From: Kitasatospora fiedleri
GTDB lineage: Bacteria > Actinomycetota > Actinomycetes > Streptomycetales > Streptomycetaceae
Length of the DNA stretch: 64,000 nucleotides
Assembly (NCBI RefSeq): GCF_948472415.1
Contig: NZ_OX419519.1
Location: 1,116,001 to 1,180,000 of the forward strand
Direction: 5' to 3'
Shown one piece after another: positions 61,714 to 64,000 of this stretch. The notes beneath the pieces were generated by a model, which saw only the letters and a program-made list of their open reading frames with translations, did not search any database and was not told the DNA's origin. Position 1 is the first letter of the stretch; the number at the start of each line of letters is the position of its first letter. Position numbers and translations under genes: made by a program.

Positions 61714-63335
61714 CTACGCGGTGCGGCGGTGGACGGTGCGGCCGCGGACGACGGTGCGCAGGCAGGTGGGGAGGGGGTGGCCGGGGGTGAGGTCGGGCAG
61801 GCCGGGGTGCCGGAGCGGGGGTCGGTGGACCAGCCGCGATGCGGGTGTCGGGGGCCTGGACGACCAGGTCGGCGGTGTCCCAGACGGCGTAGGAGGCGAT
61901 CGGCGGGCAGGCCCGTCGGCGTCGTGGCCAGGGCGCGGTGGCCGCCGCGGGTGTGGGCGTGAGGCGGCGCGGACGAGGACGGTCGCGGTGCCGAGGGTGC
62001 CGGTGGAAGGCGGCGGCGTGCCGGAAGGCGGCGGCCCGGACGGTGCCCCAGGGGTCGAGCGGGGTGACGGGGGCGTCGGAGCCGAAGGCCAGCGGGAGGC
62101 CGGTGCGCAGCATCGCGGCGAGGGGGTTGAGGGCGGCGGCCCGCTCCGCGCCGAGGCGTTCGGCGTACATGCCGTCGGGGCCGCCCCAGGCGGCGTCGAA
62201 GGCGGGCTGGACGGAGGCGGTGAGGCCGAGTTCGGCGAACGCGGCGAGCGTCTCGTAGGTCAGGGCCTCGGCGTGCTCGACCCGGTGGCGGGCGGCCTTG
62301 ACCCGGTCGAGGCCGAGCTTGTCGGCGGCGGCGCGCACGCCCGCCACGACGGCGCCGATCGCGGCGTCGCCGATGGCGTGGAAGCCGGCCTGGAGGCCGG
62401 CCTCGGTGCAGGCGGTGACGTGGTCGGCGATCTCGGCGGCGGTGAGGTAGGCGACGCCGGTGTGCGGGGCGTCGGTGTAGGGGTCGTGCAGGCAGGCGGT
62501 GTGCGAGCCGAGCGCGCCGTCGACGAACAGGTCGCCGCCGGCGCCGACCGCGCCGAGCCGCCGGGCGGTCTCGATGCCCTCGGGCCGAGTTCGCCCCAGT
62601 AGCCGTAGACCTCGGGGCCGTCGGTCTCGGCGGCGAGGGCGAGCAGGGCGGCGAGGTCCTCGGCGGAGGAGATCTGCGGTCCGGCGCACTCGTGCAGGGT
62701 GCCGATGCCGAGTTCGGCGGCGCGGCGCAGGGTGGCGTGCTGGGCGGCGCGGCGCTGGGCGGGGGTGAGGTGGGCGAGGGCGGCCTGCCGGACGGCGTGG
62801 TGGGCGTCGCGGGTGAGCGGGCCGTCGGGGTGGTGGCCGGGGAGCGCGTCCAGGCCGGGCACCAGGGCGCGCAGCGCGGTGGTGGCGAGGGCGGAGTGGA
62901 CGTCGGTGCGGGAGAGGTAGAGCGGCACGGGGCCGGCGGCGGCGTCGAGTTCGGCCGGCGCGGGGGCGCGGTGCTCGGGCCAGCGGGTCTCGTCCCAGCC
63001 GTGGCCGATCAGGGCGCCGCCGCTGAAGGAGGCGGCGAACGCGGCGATCCGGTCCAGCGCCTCGGCGAGCGAGGCGCAGTCGGTGAGGTCGAGGCCGGTG
63101 AGCGCGAGGCCGGTGGAGGTGGCGTGCACGTGGGCGTCGACGAAGGCGGGGGTGACCAGGGCGCCGTCCAGTTCGACGATCTCGTCGACGGTGTCGGCGT
63201 ACGCCTCGGCGGCTCCGTCGCTGCCGACCCAGGCGACGTGTTGCCCTCGACCAGCATGGCGGTGGCGAAGGGGTCGGCGGGGCTGTAGACGTTGCCGCCG
63301 CGCAGCAGCACGGTCCGGTCGGTGCGTTCGGTCAT
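61714..63335 (-). pseudogene. Amidohydrolase (YtcJ-like, amidohydrolase 3 family), at least four frameshifts
   Basis: From ATG 63335: RTVLLRGGNVYSPADPFATA, LDGALVTPAFVDAHVHATST (the metal-binding HxH), IGHGWDETRWPEHRAPAP, ELDAAAGPVPLYLSRTDVHS, ELGIGTLHECAGPQ, DLFVDGALGSHTACLHDPYT, GFHAIGDAAIGAV, ARHRVEHAEALTYETL and LAFGSDAPVTPLDPWGTV (metal Asp), then broken pieces of the C-terminal beta-sandwich ending RTVVRGRTVHRRTA at 61714. Shifts near 63240, 62585 and several within 61835-61980. All metal ligands are intact, so errors are likelier than decay. Confidence 0.85.
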
Positions 63336-63377
63336 GGCGTCCAGTCTCGCACCGCGGACACCGCGCCCCCGACCGGG

Positions 63378-63818
63378 TCAGAGCTTGGGCGGGCGGGCCT
63401 CGTACGGGGTGGACAGGACGACGGTGGTGCGGGTGGAGACGCCCGCGGCGGAGCGGACCCGGGCCAGCAGGTCCTCCAGGTGGCCGGGGCCGGGGACGCG
63501 GACCTTGAGGATGTAGTTCTCGTCGCCGGCGACGCTGTGGCAGGCCTCGATCTCGGGCAGGCCGACGAGCCGCTCGGGGGTGTCGTCGGGCGCGCTGGGG
63601 TCGAAGGGCTTGACCGAGATGAACGCGGTGAGTGCCAAGTTGACCGCCTCGGGGTCGACGATGGCGGTGTAGCCGCGGATGACGCCGCGCTGTTCGAGGC
63701 GGCGCACCCGCTGGTGCACCGCCGAGGTGGACAGGCCGGTGGCCTTGCCCAGGTCGGTGTAGCTCATCCGTCCGTCCTGGAGCAGCAGCTGGACGATGCG
63801 CTGGTCGAGTTCCTCCAC
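63378..63818 (-). CDS. Lrp/AsnC-family transcriptional regulator
   Basis: A 146-residue regulator: HTH at 1-55 (ELDQRIVQLLLQDGRMSYTD, GLSTSAVHQRVRRLEQRGVI) and a RAM/AsnC_trans_reg effector domain at about 65-140 (LALTAFISVKPF, VGLPEIEACHSVAGDENYIL, LEDLLARVRSAAGVSTRTT), ending PYEARPPKL. It senses amino acids and acts as an octamer. Located 42 bases beyond the start of the amidohydrolase and reading away from the right edge. Its target is probably the divergent gene beyond base 63950. Confidence 0.93.
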   Translation of the reverse strand: MEELDQRIVQLLLQDGRMSYTDLGKATGLSTSAVHQRVRRLEQRGVIRGYTAIVDPEAVNLALTAFISVKPFDPSAPDDTPERLVGLPEIEACHSVAGDENYILKVRVPGPGHLEDLLARVRSAAGVSTRTTVVLSTPYEARPPKL

Positions 63819-64000
63819 AAGGCGTCAACCTACTCGATCGCGGCGGGCCGTGCAGACAGCTCGCTGGGGGGCGCATCCGGGGGGCACATGCCAACGGAAT
63901 GTGGCGAGGAACACAAGGAATGCATCACCGTGCGCCGGAGTGCAGGGTTATGACGTGCCGTCACTGGGAAGTGCTGCTGGTGGCCCGGACGACGAGAGGT
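63819..64000. other. Upstream region of Lrp gene and possible start of a divergent gene
   Basis: Contains TTATGAC GTG CCG near 63949-63960; a plus-strand frame from GTG 63955 (PSLGSAAGGPDDER) stays open to the window edge. It is too short to name. The gap should carry Lrp binding sites; no clear palindrome is seen. Confidence 0.3.

Noticed and set aside
1-64000. tRNA or rRNA genes
   Set aside because: No cloverleaf-like or rRNA-like sequence was noticed, although a dedicated scan could not be run.

Overview
The window is very GC-rich with almost uniformly G/C third codon positions. Many genes use GTG or TTG starts with GGAGG-type ribosome binding sites, and it carries RbpA, an AfsR-type regulator, an XRE/DUF397 cassette and secreted LamG and RHS proteins. 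This points to a streptomycete-type actinomycete (Streptomyces, Kitasatospora or a close relative). That placement is inference from gene content, not from a marker gene.

Layout. 1-13.8 kb: tail of an ABC exporter, acetyltransferase, DUF89 protein, membrane protein, O-methyltransferase/oxidoreductase pair, DedA protein, aldo/keto reductase, alpha/beta hydrolase, then a signalling island with a CHASE3-HAMP histidine kinase overlapping a response regulator-PP2C phosphatase and a divergent HTH-response regulator fusion. 13.8-26.1 kb: a poorer, non-coding stretch with a strong promoter, then a secreted polymorphic toxin locus (LamG protein, RHS/YD-repeat protein, C-terminal domain of unknown type, candidate immunity gene). 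26.1-28.5 kb: LacI regulator divergent from a ROK sugar kinase with a perfect palindrome between them. 28.5-32.1 kb: a decayed hemC-like remnant, a NUDIX operon, and a divergent XRE regulator fused to DUF397 followed by a second DUF397 gene. 32.1-40.4 kb: DUF1992, MerR/SulP pair, SDR, P450, DUF3224/WYL pair, and a short ThrRS-like gene preceded by a threonine-codon leader peptide and hairpin. 40.6-55 kb: thioredoxin/VKOR disulfide pair, secreted M23 protein, AfsR-type regulator, SDR/MarR/hydrolase cluster, nucleotidyltransferase-GNAT pair, GH10-CBM2 xylanase, GNAT, ankyrin protein. 55-64 kb: small membrane protein, FtsK-like protein, rbpA with a SigR-type promoter, FxsA, Lnt, amidase, amidohydrolase and an Lrp/AsnC regulator.

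Several regulators sit head-to-head with their probable targets, and inverted repeats can be read in the shared gaps: LacI/ROK, MerR/SulP, WYL/DUF3224 and MarR/SDR.

Data quality matters here. At least fifteen genes are interrupted by one-base indels, nearly always a lost C or G in a run, and restoring the base restores a conserved family sequence. They are densest at 55.6-57.2 and 58.6-63.3 kb. I read most of them as sequencing or assembly errors, except the hemC-like remnant, which also lacks an internal segment and its key cysteine.
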